Of a DNA stretch of 64,000 nt, positions 1-9,091 are shown one piece after another. The position numbers and the translations under genes were made by a program. The notes below the pieces were generated by a model, which searched no databases, had not been told where the DNA came from, and saw only the letters and a list, made by a program, of their open reading frames with translations. Position 1 is the stretch's first letter, and each line of letters begins with the position of its first letter. The DNA comes from Ruegeria arenilitoris (GTDB lineage Bacteria; Pseudomonadota; Alphaproteobacteria; Rhodobacterales; Rhodobacteraceae): assembly GCF_013030985.1 (NCBI RefSeq), contig NZ_WPYP01000008.1, forward strand, positions 124,001 to 188,000, written 5' to 3'.

Positions 1-64
1 TATTGCAATCCGGTTGCTTGAGGCCCAATTTGTATCAGATAGAGTATTCAAAGGACCGCATTGA

Positions 65-532
65 ATGACCGCCCAATCAGACCTGGCCGCCCGTAAAAAG
101 GTCATTATTGACCGCCTGATGTCGCTGGAAGAGCAGGAACTTGCCACCGCGCAAGCCCATTACGACGCGTTTTTGAAGGATTCTCAACTGGATGACCGGG
201 AAGGGCATGACAAGGACGATATCGCGGCCTCGCGCGAGAATGCGGATCTGGCGGCGGCTTTTGATGCCCCTGTGCACGCCCATCACGCCAAGATCGACGT
301 GATCGAAAACACCGATTTCAGCCTGACCGACACGGTGCAGCCCGGTGCGGTGGTCAAGTTCAACAATCGCCGCTTTGTGGTCTGCGTCTCGACTACGCGG
401 TTCGATGTTGACGGCAAGACCTATATGGGGATCTCAACCCAAAGCCCGATCTACCTGTCGATGGTGGGCCTGCAAGAGGGTGATGTCTTCACCCATAACG
501 GGACTGAGTTCGAGGTTCAGGAAGTCCTGTAA
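65..532 (+). CDS. GreA/GreB-like transcription factor, divergent
   Basis: 155 residues, about the length of GreA. The C-terminal half resembles the FKBP-like domain of Gre factors: residues 122-141 read GISTQSPIYLSMVGLQEGDV, matching the family pattern of a conserved Ser-Pro followed by a Gly-Asp turn. The N-terminal half is predicted helical with an acidic stretch around residues 43-52, where the Gre coiled-coil tip would be. Gre factors insert this tip into the RNA polymerase secondary channel to rescue backtracked complexes. ATG at 65 follows an AAAGGA ribosome site. The 3' end overlaps the convergent pcs gene by 16 bases. Gre-type function is inferred; it could instead be a Rnk-like or other secondary-channel protein. 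Confidence 0.6.
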   Translation: MTAQSDLAARKKVIIDRLMSLEEQELATAQAHYDAFLKDSQLDDREGHDKDDIAASRENADLAAAFDAPVHAHHAKIDVIENTDFSLTDTVQPGAVVKFNNRRFVVCVSTTRFDVDGKTYMGISTQSPIYLSMVGLQEGDVFTHNGTEFEVQEVL

Positions 533-1230
533 TCTGCGCTTTTGCGCTGCGGTATGATCTGCTGCGCAATTCCCGCTGACACCAGATAGAGGCTGGTGAT
601 CACCAGACCCCAATGCGCCCAGCTTTCGGGATGGAAATCGACCCATGCAGCCCAGCCTGCAAAGAAAGTCCAGGCAAAGGCCATGGGCAGCGACACGGCG
701 CGCCAACGCTCGGTGCGGACGGGGTGAATGAACTTCAACGGCAGGAACATCGCCAGCGACAGCAGCGACACCAGCAGCAGGATGATCCAGAAATTAGGCT
801 CTAGCGCGAAAATCACGATCACGAACATGTTCCAGCAGCCGGGAAAGCCGGAAAAGGAGTTGTCCTTTGTTTTCATGCGCGTATCGGCAAAATACATGGC
901 GCTGGCAAAGGTGATGACAATGATGGCGAACCAGCCGGTCCAGCCGTCCATCAATCCGGATTTGAACAGCGCATAGGCCGGGATAAACACATAGGTCAGA
1001 TAGTCGATGATCAGATCCAGCAGCACACCATCAAACTCGGGCGCGTTCTTCTTGACGTGGTAGTGGCGGGCCAGGGGGCCGTCGATGCCGTCCACGATGA
1101 ACGAGACCACCAGCCACAGATACATCAGGCTCCATTTTTCTTCGACAGCGGCCAACATGGCCAGCATTGCGAACACAGCGCCGGTGGCGGTGAACAGATG
1201 GACGAAAAGCGCTTTGAATCTGACGGTCAT
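517..1230 (-). CDS. pcs: Phosphatidylcholine synthase (CDP-alcohol phosphatidyltransferase)
   Basis: 237 residues with about seven hydrophobic segments. The CDP-alcohol phosphotransferase signature is visible: D50-G51-x2-A54-R55 followed by G68-x3-D72-x3-D76, with the longer spacing between halves that I associate with bacterial Pcs. The enzyme condenses CDP-diacylglycerol with choline to give phosphatidylcholine in the inner membrane, a route typical of alphaproteobacteria that take up choline. The motif aspartates bind the divalent metal. The gene stands alone; its 3' end overlaps the convergent Gre-like gene. PgsA- or PssA-type activity is less likely because of the length and the ALFVHLFTATG start. 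Confidence 0.85.
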   Translation of the reverse strand: MTVRFKALFVHLFTATGAVFAMLAMLAAVEEKWSLMYLWLVVSFIVDGIDGPLARHYHVKKNAPEFDGVLLDLIIDYLTYVFIPAYALFKSGLMDGWTGWFAIIVITFASAMYFADTRMKTKDNSFSGFPGCWNMFVIVIFALEPNFWIILLLVSLLSLAMFLPLKFIHPVRTERWRAVSLPMAFAWTFFAGWAAWVDFHPESWAHWGLVITSLYLVSAGIAQQIIPQRKSADYRTS

Positions 1231-1313
1231 GCAGGTGTCATGACCGATGCGTTCGTCAGATGCAAACCAAAAGCCGGGTTAGAGGGATTGCCCGACGTCG
1301 CGATGCGAAGACG

Positions 1314-2234
1314 TCACGCTTTGGGGTGGGCGCGGTTATAGACCTCCATCAACCGAGCCGTGTCGACGGCCGTGTAGGTCTGAGTGGTCGAGAGCGACGC
1401 GTGCCCCAGCAGCTCCTGAATGGCACGCAGGTCGCCCCCGGCGGACAGCAGATGGGTGGCAAAGCTGTGCCGCAGAGCGTGGGGCGTGGCCGTTGCGGGC
1501 AGACCGAGTTGCATCCGCGCCTTGGCCATCACGCCCTGAATGGCCCTTGGGTTCAGCGGGCCACCACGCACACCGCGGAACAGAGCCATATCCTTGGCCT
1601 GGGGATGCGGACACAGCCGAAGGTAATGATCCACCGCCGCGCGGGCGGCAGGCAGGACGGGTACGATCCGCTCTTTGTTGCCTTTGCCGACGATTCGCAG
1701 GGTCTCGGGCAGGGGAGCGTCGGCACAGGTCAGGGACAGGGCCTCGGAAATACGCAAGCCGCAGCCGTAAAGCAGTGTGACCACCGCCACGTCGCGGGCT
1801 GCGACCCAATCGTTGGCCGATTGCAGCTCGACCGTTTCGATCATGGCGCGTGCGGCGTCTTCGGTCAGCGGGCGGGGCAGTTTCTTGGTGAACTTGGGCG
1901 CGCGGATCGACAGGACGGCGGTGGGCTCGAACCCCTCCCGCTCGGACAGCCAGCGGTAGAAGCTTTTGACGGCCGAGAGTTTGCGCGCCAGTGACCGCGC
2001 GCCTACACCTGAAGCGCGCTGATCCGCCATCCATGCGCGCATGTCGGACACGGTGATCCGAGCCAACGCAGCCAGTCCCTGACGTTCGCTGTGATGCAGG
2101 GTCATGAAGGACAGGAAATCGGTGACATCCCCGCGATAGGCGGTCTGTGTGTTCTCGGATCGACCGGCCAGTGCCCCCAGACTGGCCAGCCAATGCTGTA
2201 GCGCATCGCGGCAAGCTGGGGAGATCAGGCTCAC
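1314..2234 (-). CDS. xerC: Tyrosine recombinase XerC
   Basis: 306 residues, a normal length for Xer proteins. It has an N-terminal SAM-like core-binding domain (about 1-110) and a C-terminal catalytic domain. All six catalytic positions are visible: R161 in YGCGLRISEAL, K184 in GKGNKER, H252 and R255 in PHALRHSFATHLL, H278 in LLGHASLSTTQ, and nucleophile Y287. With XerD it resolves chromosome dimers at dif. It overlaps the upstream DUF484 gene by 4 bases, so the two are translationally coupled, an arrangement seen in many proteobacteria. XerC rather than XerD is inferred from this neighbour. Confidence 0.9.
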   Translation of the reverse strand: MSLISPACRDALQHWLASLGALAGRSENTQTAYRGDVTDFLSFMTLHHSERQGLAALARITVSDMRAWMADQRASGVGARSLARKLSAVKSFYRWLSEREGFEPTAVLSIRAPKFTKKLPRPLTEDAARAMIETVELQSANDWVAARDVAVVTLLYGCGLRISEALSLTCADAPLPETLRIVGKGNKERIVPVLPAARAAVDHYLRLCPHPQAKDMALFRGVRGGPLNPRAIQGVMAKARMQLGLPATATPHALRHSFATHLLSAGGDLRAIQELLGHASLSTTQTYTAVDTARLMEVYNRAHPKA

Positions 2235-2938
2235 GACAGCCAGTGGCGCATCGAGCGTTCGAACACGCCAGCAAAGAAAGACAGAAGATCGGTGCCCAGT
2301 TGCGGGGTGAAGTGGTTGGCGTCCTTGGCCCCCATGACGATCATGCCGGGCAGGCGGCCTTCGCCCAGGTTCAACCTCAGGCAGGCCTCGGACCGAAGTT
2401 GACCGGCCATGGTGCCGAACACCCGGGGGTTGGCATGGGCAATCGGGCGCAGGACAACTTGCCGTGCGGGACCGCCACGGTCCTGACTGAGATAGGCATC
2501 GACGGCGCCGGGTTCGACCACGGTCAGAACACCGCCCAACTTTTCGATCGCGGGGTCTTCCTGCCGGACTGTGGTTTCCAGAACCAGCGTGATGTGGTCC
2601 ACCCGCAGGATGTCGGCAATTTCACTGCCGAGTGTGCGCAGGAAATCCTCGAAATCGACGGGCTCCAGCAGGCGGAGGATGGCACGGTGCACCTGATTGG
2701 TGCCTGCGAGGTTTTCGTACGCCGCTGCGATGACCGAGCGGTGCGTGTCCTCGAGCCGATCCAGCCGCGCCTCGAGCCGCTGCATGGCGATGCCGCGCAG
2801 GTCGATGACGTTGTCCCCGCGCGCCTGTTCATTGGCGGCCACCAGCGCCTGCATCAGATCCTTGTCGTCCAGCACGGCGTCCGGCTCGGCCAGAATCGCG
2901 GCGCGGAGATTGTCCTTGAGTTTGGTGTTGCTGCTCAT
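2231..2938 (-). CDS. DUF484 family protein
   Basis: 235 residues. The N-terminal part is helical with a charged, coiled-coil-like region around residues 45-75. The remainder resembles the GAF-like fold of DUF484 proteins, which have no established biochemical role. It is the first gene of a two-gene leftward unit with xerC, sharing a 4-base overlap. No catalytic motif or transmembrane segment is visible, so it is probably cytoplasmic. The start is the ATG at 2938. Family assignment is from overall appearance and gene order. Confidence 0.75.
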   Translation of the reverse strand: MSSNTKLKDNLRAAILAEPDAVLDDKDLMQALVAANEQARGDNVIDLRGIAMQRLEARLDRLEDTHRSVIAAAYENLAGTNQVHRAILRLLEPVDFEDFLRTLGSEIADILRVDHITLVLETTVRQEDPAIEKLGGVLTVVEPGAVDAYLSQDRGGPARQVVLRPIAHANPRVFGTMAGQLRSEACLRLNLGEGRLPGMIVMGAKDANHFTPQLGTDLLSFFAGVFERSMRHWLS

Positions 2939-3062
2939 GTCCCGTCCGGTCTTTTTTTGTTGGCCGGCTTATAACACGGAATGCGACATTTGCCTTGGGA
3001 AAAATGCAGGCAAAAGTGGATTTCATGTGGGGATGTGTTGGAAAGGCTCCCGCCTGCAATGC

Positions 3063-3121
3063 CCTGATCAAAAGATCAGGTTTTGCAGTTGGGCCGGGCG
3101 CGGCGCCTGACGGCGCCGCGC
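3063..3121. other. Two hairpins downstream of fsa
   Basis: Two perfect inverted repeats lie between fsa and the DUF484 start. One has 10-bp GC arms at 3098-3107 and 3112-3121 with loop TGAC. The other has 7-bp arms CCTGATC/GATCAGG at 3063-3069 and 3074-3080. The GC hairpin lies just after the fsa stop on the minus strand but lacks a T tract in that direction. They may stop transcription or protect the 3' end of the fsa message. Confidence 0.4.
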
Positions 3122-3135
3122 GGGTGCGCTTGGTA

Positions 3136-3789
3136 TCAGAGAATTTTTTGACCGGTCTTGGCCCAGTCGGCCAGGAAGGTTTCCAGGCCCTTATCGGTCA
3201 GCGGATGATCGGCCAGTTTCTTGATCACGGCGGGCGGGGCGGTGATCACGTCGGCACCAATGCGGGCGCTGTCGGTCACGTGGTTCACCGAGCGGATCGA
3301 GGCGGCGAGGATTTCGGTTTCGAACCCGTAATTGTCATAGACCTGACGGATATCGGCGATCAGGTCCATGCCATCCAGGTTGATGTCGTCCAGACGGCCG
3401 ATGAAGGGTGAGATGAAGGTTGCACCTGCTTTGGCGGCCAGAATCGCCTGATTGGTCGAAAAACAAAGCGTTACGTTGACCATCTGGCCTTCGTCGCTGA
3501 GCGTTTTACACGTTTTCAGACCGGCCCATGTCAGCGGCACTTTCACCGCGATGTTGGGCGCGATCTTGGCCAGTTTGCGGCCTTCGGCGATCATGTCGTC
3601 GGCCTCGGTGGCGACCACTTCGGCGGACACAGGGCCATCGACCAGATCGCAGATCTCTTTGGTCACTTCCAGAATGTCGCGGCCCGATTTCAGGATCAGC
3701 GAAGGGTTGGTGGTTACGCCGTCCACCATGCCCAGATCGTTTAGTTCGGCGATGGCGTCGATCTCGGCGGTGTCTACGAAGAATTTCAT
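3136..3789 (-). CDS. fsa: Small transaldolase / fructose-6-phosphate aldolase-type enzyme
   Basis: 217 residues, typical of the short TalC/FSA transaldolase subfamily. [10 protein letters not shown] at the start, TTNPS at 26-30 and the Schiff-base lysine K83 in IAVKVPLT are all visible. Such enzymes transfer dihydroxyacetone units between sugar phosphates (pentose phosphate pathway) or cleave fructose 6-phosphate; sequence alone does not separate the two, though most alphaproteobacterial members are annotated as transaldolase. Single gene, divergent from priA across 90 bases. Start ATG at 3789. Confidence 0.88.
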   Translation of the reverse strand: MKFFVDTAEIDAIAELNDLGMVDGVTTNPSLILKSGRDILEVTKEICDLVDGPVSAEVVATEADDMIAEGRKLAKIAPNIAVKVPLTWAGLKTCKTLSDEGQMVNVTLCFSTNQAILAAKAGATFISPFIGRLDDINLDGMDLIADIRQVYDNYGFETEILAASIRSVNHVTDSARIGADVITAPPAVIKKLADHPLTDKGLETFLADWAKTGQKIL

Positions 3790-3879
3790 GAGGGCAGTCC
3801 TTTGATGGGTTGGCCTTGGTCGCGGATGCCTTTACCTCAAAGAGACCCATGCTGAAACCCCCCGGACCAAGGATATGCG

Positions 3880-6075
3880 GTGAGCACCAAGGAGTATTTC
3901 GACCACGGTGAGTTGATGGCGGTGCTGACCACGCAGCCGCTGGACCGGACGCTGGATTACAAAGCGCCCGAGGGCGGGTGTTTTCTGGGTGCATTCGTTG
4001 AGGTCCCTTTGGGGCCGCGCAAGGTGCTGGGTGTTGTCTGGGGGCCGGGGCAGGGCGGTTTTGACATCAGCAAGGCGCGGTCGGTGATCCGGGTGCTTGA
4101 GGTCGCGCCGATGCGCGAGGAGATGCGTGTGTTCTTGGGTCGTGTGGCCGATTACACGTTGACGCCGATGCCCGCGATGCTACGGCTGGCGACCCGTGCG
4201 CCCGGCCTGGGTGATCCGCCGTCGATGCGCAAGATCTACCGTCTTGGGAGCGGCGAGCCGGACCGGATGACCGATGCGCGCACCCGCGTGCTTGAGGTGC
4301 TGCGGGACTATGGCGGGCTGGCCTTTACGTTGAAGGAACTGGCCGAGCAGGCGGGTGTGACCTCGTCTGTTGTGAAGGGGCTGGTGAAACAGGGCGCTGT
4401 GCGCGAAGAAGATAGTCCCCGTGACCTACCCTATCCACATCTGGACCCGGACCTGCCGGGCAAAGAACTGACCGAGGATCAGGCGGCTGCGGTTGCCAAG
4501 TTGCAGGCCGGACAGCGCACTGGTGACTATGGCACCACGCTATTGAAGGGTGTGACGGGTTCCGGGAAGACCGAGGTTTATCTGGAAGCGGTGGCCGAGG
4601 CAGTGCGGATGGGGCGTCAGGCTTTGGTGTTGCTGCCCGAGATTGCCCTCACGGCTGAATTTCTCACGCGGGTTGAAGCACGGTTCGGTGCGCGCCCGGC
4701 CGAGTGGCATTCCGGTGCAACCATGACCGAACGCCGTCGGGTCTGGCGGATGGTCGGACAGGGCGATGCGCAATTGGTCGTGGGCGCGCGGTCGGCTTTG
4801 TTTCTGCCGTTCCGCGATCTCGGTCTTGTGGTGGTCGATGAGGAACACGACACCTCGTACAAACAGGAAGACGGCGTGCATTACAGCGCCCGCGACATGG
4901 CGGTGCTGCGCGCGGCTATTTGTGGCGCTCGGGTGGTTCTGGCCAGCGCGACGCCCTCGCTGGAAAGCTGGGCCAATGCCGAAGCCGGCAAGTATGAGCG
5001 GCTCGACCTGACATCACGCTTTGGCGCGGCGGTCCTGCCCGAGATGAAGCCTATCGACATGCGGGCCGAGCAGATGCAGCCGGGAACCTGGATTTCCCCG
5101 TCTCTGCGCCAGGCGGTGCGGCAGCGGATCGAACGGGGCGAGCAATCGCTGCTGTTCATCAACCGTCGGGGCTATGCGCCGGTGACGCTGTGCCGAGCCT
5201 GTGGCGAGCAGATCGCCTGCGACCACTGCGATGCGCGAATGGTCGAACACCGGTTCCTGAAACGTTTGATGTGCCACCAATGCGGTGAGACCAAACCGAT
5301 GCCCGACGCCTGCCCGTCTTGCGGGGTCGAAGGCAAGCTGGCTCCGGTCGGGCCGGGGATTGAACGGTTGGCGGAAGAAGCTGAGGCGACCTTTCCCGAG
5401 GCCAAGATCGCGATGCTCAGCTCCGATCTGTTTAGTTCGGCCCGAGCGTTGAAGGCCAAGATCGAAGAAATCGCCGAAGGCGACGCGGATATCGTCATCG
5501 GTACGCAACTGGTGGCCAAAGGACACAACTTTCCCAAACTGACGTTAGTCGGGGTGATTGACGCCGATCTAAGCTTACACGGCGCTGACCTGCGGGCTGC
5601 CGAACGGACATTCCAACTGATGCGGCAGGTCGCAGGGCGCGCTGGCCGGGCGGATAAGCCGGGGCAGGCGCTGTTGCAGACTTTTCAGCCAGAGCACCCG
5701 GTGATCCGGGCGATCCTGTCGGGCGATGAAGAGGGGTTCTGGAAGGCCGAGGCCGCCGGACGGCAGGCCGCCGGTGTCCCGCCCTATGGGCGTATGGCAG
5801 GGATAGTATTGTCGGGGCCAGAGGTTGGGCCGGTTTTCGATATTGGCAACGCTATGGCCCGCAATGATGGACCGCTGCGCGATATCGGCGCGCAGGTCTT
5901 TGGCCCGGCCCCTGCGCCGATTGCGCGTATCCGGGGGCGTCACCGTGTGCGCCTGTTGGTCAAGGCCCCCAAGGGCGCGCCCATTCAGGACGCCATCGCC
6001 CGCTGGATCGCCCCCCTGCGTCTGAAGGGTGACATCCGCCTGACCGTCGATATCGACCCACAGAACTTTTACTGA
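3880..6075 (+). CDS. priA: Primosomal replication restart helicase PriA
   Basis: 731 residues, a full-length PriA. Order: N-terminal 3'-DNA-binding domain, Walker A GVTGSGKT at 224-231, DEEH box at 320-323, a zinc-binding segment with eight cysteines between about 438 and 481, and the second helicase lobe with its conserved VAGRAGR. PriA reloads the replicative helicase at stalled or recombined forks. Translation starts at GTG 3880 after an AAGGAT site; the nearby ATG at 3875 is closed by a stop two codons later. Divergent from fsa. Confidence 0.95.
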   Translation: MSTKEYFDHGELMAVLTTQPLDRTLDYKAPEGGCFLGAFVEVPLGPRKVLGVVWGPGQGGFDISKARSVIRVLEVAPMREEMRVFLGRVADYTLTPMPAMLRLATRAPGLGDPPSMRKIYRLGSGEPDRMTDARTRVLEVLRDYGGLAFTLKELAEQAGVTSSVVKGLVKQGAVREEDSPRDLPYPHLDPDLPGKELTEDQAAAVAKLQAGQRTGDYGTTLLKGVTGSGKTEVYLEAVAEAVRMGRQALVLLPEIALTAEFLTRVEARFGARPAEWHSGATMTERRRVWRMVGQGDAQLVVGARSALFLPFRDLGLVVVDEEHDTSYKQEDGVHYSARDMAVLRAAICGARVVLASATPSLESWANAEAGKYERLDLTSRFGAAVLPEMKPIDMRAEQMQPGTWISPSLRQAVRQRIERGEQSLLFINRRGYAPVTLCRACGEQIACDHCDARMVEHRFLKRLMCHQCGETKPMPDACPSCGVEGKLAPVGPGIERLAEEAEATFPEAKIAMLSSDLFSSARALKAKIEEIAEGDADIVIGTQLVAKGHNFPKLTLVGVIDADLSLHGADLRAAERTFQLMRQVAGRAGRADKPGQALLQTFQPEHPVIRAILSGDEEGFWKAEAAGRQAAGVPPYGRMAGIVLSGPEVGPVFDIGNAMARNDGPLRDIGAQVFGPAPAPIARIRGRHRVRLLVKAPKGAPIQDAIARWIAPLRLKGDIRLTVDIDPQNFY

Positions 6076-6093
6076 CTCTGCGCCTGCGCAGAG
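6076..6093 (+). terminator. Hairpin after priA
   Basis: Perfect inverted repeat CTCTGCGC-CT-GCGCAGAG immediately after the priA stop. No T run follows, so it may not be an efficient intrinsic terminator; it separates priA from the MFS gene. Confidence 0.35.
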
Positions 6094-6154
6094 CCAATGT
6101 GCGCCGCGTCCTTGGCCCTCGCCAAACCGCGAAAATAGGCGTAGAGGGAGTCCC

Positions 6155-7387
6155 ATGCTGAAACCCATGCCGCTTACCGAGGCGCAGAGCCTGCCGTTCT
6201 GGCGCCGCCCCATCACGCTCTTGTTCGTGATGGCGCTGACCATGCCCATCGCCTTCAATGCGTGGAGCGCGCTGCTCAACAACTTCGTCATCGAGGTTGC
6301 CAATTTCGACGGCGCGGATATCGGCCTGCTGCACACGGTACGCGAGATTCCGGGCTTCTTGGCCGTTGGCGTGATCGCGGTGATCATTTTCGTCCGCGAG
6401 CAGGTGCTGGCGATGATTTCGCTGATGATGCTGGGCGTGGCGACGGCGGTGACCGCGTGGTTTCCCAGTCTGGGCGGGTTGCTTTTCGTGACCTTGTTCA
6501 GCTCGATCGGCTTTCACTATTACGAAACGGTGAACCAGTCGCTGCAGCTGCAATGGCTGCCTAAGGACCGCGCGCCACAGGTGCTGGGCTGGCTGGTGGC
6601 CATGGGATCGGCGGCCACGGCGGTCGTCTACGGCTTGATCGTGCTGACCTGGGATAGGTTTGATCTGTCCTACAATTTCGTGTTCATGGCCGCAGGAGGT
6701 GTGACGGCGTTGCTGGCGCTGTTCTGTCTGTTGGCCTATCCGCAATTCGACGCACCCACGCCGCAGACTAAAAAGCTGATACTACGCAAACGGTATTGGC
6801 TGTATTACGCGCTGCAATTCATGGCCGGCGCACGGCGGCAGATTTTCGTCGTCTTCGCAGGCTTCATGATGGTCGAGAAGTTCGGGTTCGAAGTGCATGA
6901 GCTGACCAGTCTCTACCTGATCAACCTTGTGATCAACATGGCAGCGGCTCCGATGCTGGGCAAAGCAGTGTCGATGTTTGGGGAACGCCGCACGTTGATT
7001 TTCGAATACACGGGTCTGGCCATCGTCTTTGCGGCCTATGGTGGCATCTATTGGTTTGGCTGGGGCGTTCTGCTGGCGGCGATCCTTTATGTGATCGACC
7101 ACGTGCTGTTTGCTTTGGCGCTGGCGTTGAAAACTTATTTTCAGAAGATCGCCGACCCGGCAGATATCGCGCCAACCGCAGCAGTGGCTTTCACGATCAA
7201 CCACATCGCGGCTGTCTTCCTGCCTGCGCTGCTGGGTTTGCTCTGGGTGGTGTCACCCGGTGCGGTCTTTGGACTGGCGACCGCAATGGCGCTGGTGTCG
7301 CTGGCCTTGTCGCTGCTTATCCCGCGCCACCCTGAACCGGGTAACGAGACCATCTTGTCGAAATACGCTCCGGCACCTGCGGAATAG
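6155..7387 (+). CDS. Major facilitator superfamily transporter, substrate unknown
   Basis: 410 residues with about 12 hydrophobic segments, the usual MFS number, and a central hydrophilic stretch near residues 195-210. ATG at 6155 is preceded by a strong GAGGGAG site. No substrate-specific motif is recognised. It sits between priA and prmA in the same direction without an obvious functional link. A permease or efflux role in the inner membrane is inferred. Confidence 0.75.
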   Translation: MLKPMPLTEAQSLPFWRRPITLLFVMALTMPIAFNAWSALLNNFVIEVANFDGADIGLLHTVREIPGFLAVGVIAVIIFVREQVLAMISLMMLGVATAVTAWFPSLGGLLFVTLFSSIGFHYYETVNQSLQLQWLPKDRAPQVLGWLVAMGSAATAVVYGLIVLTWDRFDLSYNFVFMAAGGVTALLALFCLLAYPQFDAPTPQTKKLILRKRYWLYYALQFMAGARRQIFVVFAGFMMVEKFGFEVHELTSLYLINLVINMAAAPMLGKAVSMFGERRTLIFEYTGLAIVFAAYGGIYWFGWGVLLAAILYVIDHVLFALALALKTYFQKIADPADIAPTAAVAFTINHIAAVFLPALLGLLWVVSPGAVFGLATAMALVSLALSLLIPRHPEPGNETILSKYAPAPAE

Positions 7388-7453
7388 GTGCAAATGCTTG
7401 ACCTTGCCTACGTGTGGCCCTAGGCGCTGTCCCAACTGAGACAGGAGGCCCCC

Positions 7454-8332
7454 ATGCCCACATTCACCGCGCTAACCACTCTGACCGGCAAGAAAGCTGC
7501 CGAAGGTCTGGGCGAAGCGATGGAGCGTCTGGACCCGGAGCCCACCGGCGTCGGCGTGTTCGAGGTCGAGGACGGTTCGGGCCTGTGGGAGGTCGGCGGC
7601 TATTTTACCGAAGCACCGGACGAAACTGCGCTGGCAGTTCTGGCCGTTGCGTTCGAGGCCAAGCCTTTTGTGGTCTCGGAACTGCCCGAAACCGACTGGG
7701 TCGCCCATGTGCGCCGCGAACTGGCCCCTGTCGAGGCAGGCCGGTTCTTTGTCTATGGCAGCCACGACGCCGATAAGCTGCCCGAAGGGTGTATTCCGCT
7801 GTTGATCGAGGCCGCGATGGCCTTTGGCACCGGCCACCACGGCACCACGCTGGGCTGCCTCAAGGCGTTGGATCACCTGCTGGATGACGGGTTTGCAGCG
7901 TCCAGAGTGGCCGATATCGGCTGCGGTACCGCAGTTCTGGCGATGGCCGCCGCGCGGGTCTGGGATGGCGACATCATCGCCAGTGATATCGATCAGGTTG
8001 CGGTGGATGTGGCCGAGGCCAACCTGAAGGCCAACGGCATGTCCGGTCAGGTGCATTGCGTCGAGGCCGCCGGATTCGATCATCCCGACCTACATTCGCA
8101 CGCCCCGTATGACCTGATTTTTGCCAATATTCTCAAAGGTCCGCTGATCGCATTGTCCCCCGAAATCGCCGCGAATCTGCGGGACGGAGGATTTGCGATC
8201 CTGTCGGGAATCCTCAATGAGCAAGCCGATGATGTGATCTCGGTTTATTCACAAAACGCGCTCAATCTGGTCAAAAGAGATGAAATTGGTGAATGGACGA
8301 CGCTAATTTTGAGAAAAAACGGCCTAAATTAG
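7454..8332 (+). CDS. prmA: Ribosomal protein L11 methyltransferase
   Basis: 292 residues. An N-terminal substrate-recognition domain is followed by a class I methyltransferase fold. The S-adenosylmethionine loop is ADIGCGTAVLA from residue 153. The later FANILKGPL segment matches the conserved NILxxPL motif of PrmA. The enzyme methylates lysines and the N-terminus of ribosomal protein L11. Start ATG 7454 follows ACAGGAGG. A short palindrome GGCCTAAATTAGGCC (8321-8335) overlaps the stop codon. Confidence 0.9.
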   Translation: MPTFTALTTLTGKKAAEGLGEAMERLDPEPTGVGVFEVEDGSGLWEVGGYFTEAPDETALAVLAVAFEAKPFVVSELPETDWVAHVRRELAPVEAGRFFVYGSHDADKLPEGCIPLLIEAAMAFGTGHHGTTLGCLKALDHLLDDGFAASRVADIGCGTAVLAMAAARVWDGDIIASDIDQVAVDVAEANLKANGMSGQVHCVEAAGFDHPDLHSHAPYDLIFANILKGPLIALSPEIAANLRDGGFAILSGILNEQADDVISVYSQNALNLVKRDEIGEWTTLILRKNGLN

Positions 8333-8430
8333 GCCATTTGCAGGAGTTTCGTGGATTCTTGCCTCTTTTTTGTCGCAATCTGTAACTACCGTCATAACGT
8401 GGTTACGGGGGCGGTTTTGTGGAGGCTGCC

Positions 8431-8775
8431 ATGACGGTGAAACAACTTGAATTCGATCAGCGCGTTCAACGCCTGAACAAGAAACACGCTAAGCTTAGCC
8501 GGGGCTATCGCGCGACGATGCGCAAGGATGGCCTTGTGGTTATGAAACCGCAGCGGGTCAAATCCGCTGTTCCGGTAAAGGCGCTTATGGGGTGCTTTCT
8601 GGGCTTGTTCGCGTTCAAGATCTTTTTGCTGACAAGCTTGGGGGCTTCGGCCTATCAGTATCGCGTCGACAGCCTGGCTGAAGGGACATCCGTTGAGAAA
8701 GCTGGTGCCTGGGTGATGCAGATCGACCCGGTGTCCGAGTATCTTGCAGCCCAGATCAGCGGTTTCCTTCACTGA
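8431..8775 (+). CDS. Small single-pass membrane protein of unknown function
   Basis: 114 residues from the ATG at 8431, chosen over an in-frame GTG at 8419 because GGAGG lies at 8421-8425, the right distance upstream. The first about 45 residues are basic and hydrophilic, then one hydrophobic segment (roughly residues 49-68, PVKALMGCFLGLFAFKIFLL) and a short C-terminal domain. No known domain recognised. It probably sits in the inner membrane with a basic cytoplasmic N-terminus. It ends at a bidirectional terminator shared with the DUF1127 gene. Confidence 0.6.
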   Translation: MTVKQLEFDQRVQRLNKKHAKLSRGYRATMRKDGLVVMKPQRVKSAVPVKALMGCFLGLFAFKIFLLTSLGASAYQYRVDSLAEGTSVEKAGAWVMQIDPVSEYLAAQISGFLH

Positions 8776-8793
8776 CCAGATCAGCTTTGACGA

Positions 8794-8836
8794 AAAAAGA
8801 AACGCCGCGCATCGTGAAATGCGCGGCGTTCTTTAT
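8794..8836. terminator. Bidirectional intrinsic terminator
   Basis: A 12-bp perfect stem (8801-8812 with 8819-8830, loop CGTGAA) is flanked by an A-rich run on its left and a T-rich stretch on its right. It can therefore end both the rightward small membrane protein gene and the leftward DUF1127 gene. Confidence 0.8.
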
Positions 8837-8878
8837 GTGCCCCAGGGGAGAGTGGGGCGAGTGAGTGATGGTTGTCTC

Positions 8879-9091
8879 TCAGCGACGACCTTCTGTCACG
8901 AGGTCAATGTCACCGCGGCACAAACCGATATCTTCCAGTTCGCGATCCGTCAGACCGTTCAGCACGTTGCGTGTCACGCGGGCGTCGTTCCATTCAACAA
9001 CGGCGTTCACGACCGATGCGAAAGTTTCGCCGATACGGCCGACGAGGCCGAACGAGCCAGTGGTGGTGCGGGTGGTGTCCAGTGCAGCCAT
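8879..9091 (-). CDS. DUF1127 (YjiS-like) small protein
   Basis: 70 residues. The C-terminal segment NVLNGLTDRELEDIGLCRGD is the arginine/aspartate-rich DUF1127 signature. Members are short, often stress-induced, and some alphaproteobacterial ones (for example CcaF1 of Rhodobacter) bind RNA. Start ATG 9091 follows AAGGAAACAGG. It has its own candidate promoter and a strong terminator, as expected for an abundant monocistronic message. RNA binding is inferred from the family only. Confidence 0.85.
   Translation of the reverse strand: MAALDTTRTTTGSFGLVGRIGETFASVVNAVVEWNDARVTRNVLNGLTDRELEDIGLCRGDIDLVTEGRR

Noticed and set aside
3063..3084. Rightward terminator CCTGATC-AAAA-GATCAGG-TTTT
   Set aside because: No rightward gene precedes it, so a terminator role in that direction has no target.
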